This document shows, piece after piece, positions 5,168 through 7,403 of a DNA stretch of 7,403 bases (position 1 is its first letter; every line of letters begins with the position of its first letter). Below the pieces are notes generated by a model that saw only the letters and a program-made list of their open reading frames with translations, ran no database searches and was not told the DNA's origin. The position numbers and the translations under genes were made by a program. The stretch covers positions 1-7,403 of the forward strand of contig JADGCM010000083.1 of assembly GCA_015228995.1 (NCBI GenBank), read 5' to 3'. This DNA comes from Magnetococcales bacterium. Its GTDB lineage: Bacteria; Pseudomonadota; Magnetococcia; Magnetococcales; JADGCH01.

Positions 5168-7140
5168 GACGATCCCCCATCGTTATCGATGCATACGACG
5201 CGAAAACCCTGCGCGACGCTGTCGCTTTCCGACACCACTCGGTTACGGTGGGCGACGCGACAGGCCGCTACTTGGCTGCGCCAACTGCCGCCCCGACGAA
5301 CTCTGGCATCGCCAACGGCTGCTCCGACCGGATTTTTACGTGGACTACGGCCGTAATACTCATCGCTGTACCAATCGGATGTCCATTCCCACACATTCCC
5401 TAACATATCGTGTAAACCCCAGTTATTAGGCTTTTTTTGGCCAACTGGTTGCGAATGTCCATTCGAGTTTTTGACATACCAGCCGTAGTGATCGACTTGG
5501 TTGACATCGTCGCCGAAGTAAAAAATAGTGGTTGAGCCGGCCCGCGCGGCGTACTCCCATTCAGCTTCGGTGGGCAGGCGTAGCTGGAAGCATCCGCCCG
5601 TCATGCGAGAAAACTTACGAATAAACTCCTGAGTATCCTCCCACAGTACCCTGTCGATGGGGTAGTTCCCCTTGGTGGGTTGGTAACCCATTTTAGGGTC
5701 GCCTACCACACGTTTCCATTGACCCAGTGTGACCGGGTAGCGTCCGAGCCAAAAACCATCTAATTCAACTAAATGCTGCGGCATTTCATCCGGCCGACGT
5801 CCTAAAGTCTCCTTGGTACTGCCCATAAAAAAATGGCCAGAGGGGATCCAAACAAATTCAATTTGGGTGAGCGATTCAGTCCAGAGCATGCCAGCGGTAC
5901 GTTCATGTCTAGGTGGTGGAAGAGAGACTACCGCTGCCGGTATGGGAACTGCTGCCGAGGCTGTAGCGATGGCGGAAGCCGTTTTAGCAGTACTGGATGC
6001 TGTTGCCGACGTCTTGCTGGTGGAAGTCGCTTTGTAGCTGGTACCAAAATCCTGCATGGAAGCGATAAAACTACGCCAAGAATTTTTTTTCTGGGTTGCT
6101 GCCGCTGGAGGACAAGAGGAGATTGATTTGGCTTCATCGATAGCCCCTCCTGCGGCCCCTCCTGTAAATTTAGTCTCTTCGACGGGCAGCACCGGCAGTT
6201 GTGCTGCCAATGGCCGCGTTGTGGCTGGCGATACTTCAGCAGGTTTGACGGGGCCCAATAGTTCCACACGCCACTCGGCAACGCTCTGTGGACGGTCATT
6301 TTCCATCACCTGAAGCGCCCTGTCGATGGCCTGCAAGAAAGTCGGGCTGTAACGACCATTACCCACTTCGACGGCGGGAACCATGGGATCCGCCTCTTGA
6401 CGCATTTTGGCCATGACACGCATGGAGGCATCAATCGGTTTCTTGCCACTGATTGCACGGTACAGAACGCCCCCCATGGCGTAGATATCAGACCATGGGC
6501 CCTGACGCGCTCCGGATGAATCATATTGCTCGAAAGGAGAATAGCCCATGGTGAGCAGGCTGGTCATCTGTTCAGAACGCCCCGTTACGGCTTGGCGAGC
6601 CGAACCAAAATCAAGAATCACTGGTGTGGCATTTTTACGAATTAGGATATTAGCCGGTTTAATGTCACGATGGAGATAATCGGAACGATGTAATAAGTCA
6701 AGTGCATCCAGCAGAGGCGGCATGAGACGGACAATCTCACGTTCTGATAGCACATTACGAATTTTAAGAATATTTTCTAAGCTCTCTCCTTCTTCGTATT
6801 CCATGACAATGTAAGCGGTGTTGCTGTCACGGAAGAAGCTCATGATGCGCACGATACCGGGATGGCGGAAGCGCGCCAAAATCTGCGCCTCTTTCAGAAA
6901 ACGGTCTAGACCCCACTCAAATTTTTTAGCATCCTCCGGTGAATTGGGGACGACCCCTCCATCAGAACGGGCGGCAAAACCAGAAGGCAGGTACTCTTTT
7001 ATGGCAACCATCTGGTTCAGGTTGGTATCACGTGCCTGATAAGTGATCCCAAACCCCCCCTTGCCGAGTACTTTGATGATTTCATACCAAAGTAATCTGG
7101 AGTTAGGGGGTAGCGAATCGTTAAATTTGGGAGGAGCCAC
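5164..7140 (-). CDS. Ser/Thr protein kinase fused to FGE-like (SUMF1-type) domain
   Basis: A 658-residue protein in three parts. Residues 20-296 are a Hanks-type kinase with an intact active site: GKGGFG loop (26-31), Lys48 in VAIKEYLP, Glu84, HRDIKPAN (Asp159, Asn164), DFG (177-179), activation-loop Ser/Thr near 193-197, SPFEQ in place of APE, and WSDIY (Asp218). Residues 297-414 are a linker rich in Ala, Ser, Thr and Pro. Residues 415-652 are a formylglycine-generating-enzyme-like domain (MGS, RLPTEAEWEYAARAG, GNVWEWTSDWY, RRGGSW, GFRV). True FGEs carry two cysteines after RGGS; here the first is Ser622 and only Cys627 remains, so sulfatase activation is unlikely and a binding role is plausible. 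There is no transmembrane helix, unlike PknB receptors. GTG start 7140 is supported by AGGAGGG (7150-7156), 9 nt upstream and overlapping the previous stop. An A8 run encodes residues 351-353 in the linker. Confidence 0.92.
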   Translation of the reverse strand: MAPPKFNDSLPPNSRLLWYEIIKVLGKGGFGITYQARDTNLNQMVAIKEYLPSGFAARSDGGVVPNSPEDAKKFEWGLDRFLKEAQILARFRHPGIVRIMSFFRDSNTAYIVMEYEEGESLENILKIRNVLSEREIVRLMPPLLDALDLLHRSDYLHRDIKPANILIRKNATPVILDFGSARQAVTGRSEQMTSLLTMGYSPFEQYDSSGARQGPWSDIYAMGGVLYRAISGKKPIDASMRVMAKMRQEADPMVPAVEVGNGRYSPTFLQAIDRALQVMENDRPQSVAEWRVELLGPVKPAEVSPATTRPLAAQLPVLPVEETKFTGGAAGGAIDEAKSISSCPPAAATQKKNSWRSFIASMQDFGTSYKATSTSKTSATASSTAKTASAIATASAAVPIPAAVVSLPPPRHERTAGMLWTESLTQIEFVWIPSGHFFMGSTKETLGRRPDEMPQHLVELDGFWLGRYPVTLGQWKRVVGDPKMGYQPTKGNYPIDRVLWEDTQEFIRKFSRMTGGCFQLRLPTEAEWEYAARAGSTTIFYFGDDVNQVDHYGWYVKNSNGHSQPVGQKKPNNWGLHDMLGNVWEWTSDWYSDEYYGRSPRKNPVGAAVGDARVRRGGSWRSQVAACRVAHRNRVVSESDSVAQGFRVVCIDNDGGSS

Positions 7141-7154
7141 GTTTATCGACCCTC

Positions 7155-7403
7155 CTACAACGACGGTGTCTGCAATTCAGAACGGGACCGCAACCAAGCG
7201 GCCTGATCCTCAAGTTCGTCGCGCGACAGCGCTTTCTCTTCTTCATCCAGGGCAAACATCTTGGCTAATTCGAGATCCCACCCCTCTACCAATCCTTCAT
7301 CTTCTGTGCAGACATCGGTGCTTTCATCATCAATGTGGTTCCACGACCCGATAATATCTCTTAGTTCCGGGGAGAGATCAGCGGCGACACCCACTCCAGC
7401 TGA
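7155..7403 (-). CDS. C-terminal part of an unidentified acidic protein
   Basis: An open frame enters from the right edge and ends at TAG (7155-7157), giving 82 visible residues. I do not recognise the family. The sequence is strongly acidic (over twenty Asp/Glu against about six Lys/Arg), with short helical-looking stretches (SPELRDIIGSW, DEEEKALSRDELEDQAAWLR) and no membrane segment. An in-frame GTG exists at 7394, but the only purine-rich bases before it (GGAG) touch the codon, so the true start is more likely outside the window. The kinase's ribosome binding site overlaps this gene's stop and its start is 14 nt on, so the two are almost certainly cotranscribed. A substrate or partner of the kinase is possible, but this rests on position alone. 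Confidence 0.65.
   Translation of the reverse strand, partial: SAGVGVAADLSPELRDIIGSWNHIDDESTDVCTEDEGLVEGWDLELAKMFALDEEEKALSRDELEDQAAWLRSRSELQTPSL

Overview
The window looks like a chromosomal piece from a gammaproteobacterium. The tRNA gene encodes its own CCA end, Shine-Dalgarno sites are strong, start codons mix ATG and GTG, and the protein families (LtaS-like sulfatase, CP-type PAP2, DUF486, IKEY-type Ser/Thr kinase, Gph) fit that class. Nothing here fixes the genus. No insertion sequence, phage gene or CRISPR array is visible.

Layout. Positions 1-273 hold no convincing gene but contain a perfect 10-bp inverted repeat and promoter-like boxes. A tRNA-Ala(CGC) gene follows on the minus strand (274-349), with a good sigma-70 promoter at 382-410. 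Then come two operons pointing at each other. The plus-strand operon (454-3434) encodes a membrane-anchored LtaS/OpgB-type sulfatase-fold phosphotransferase, a PAP2-family membrane phosphatase overlapping it by 4 nt, and a small four-helix DUF486 membrane protein. The minus-strand operon enters from the right edge (7403 down to 3505). It encodes the end of an unidentified acidic protein, a Ser/Thr protein kinase fused to a formylglycine-generating-enzyme-like domain, a GT2 glycosyltransferase, a Gph-type HAD phosphatase, and a 49-residue membrane protein of the DUF5989 type. The operons meet at a CCCTCTCC/GGGTGAGG-type inverted repeat (3456-3491).

Working together. The plus-strand genes suggest transfer of head groups from phospholipid in the periplasm, followed by lipid-phosphate handling. 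This is an inference from family membership. The minus-strand genes are tightly coupled: three junctions have a stop/start overlap or a Shine-Dalgarno site at the stop codon of the gene before, and the fourth gap is 14 nt. A soluble kinase, a sugar transferase, a small-molecule phosphatase and a tiny membrane protein are probably co-expressed, but no known pathway explains the set.

Most noteworthy: the kinase's FGE-like domain has lost one of the two cysteines of true sulfatase-activating enzymes; an A8 run in the kinase-FGE linker could produce a kinase-only protein by slippage; the 49-codon DUF5989-like gene is easily overlooked; and the palindrome at 92-130 overlaps promoter-like boxes with no gene to explain it.
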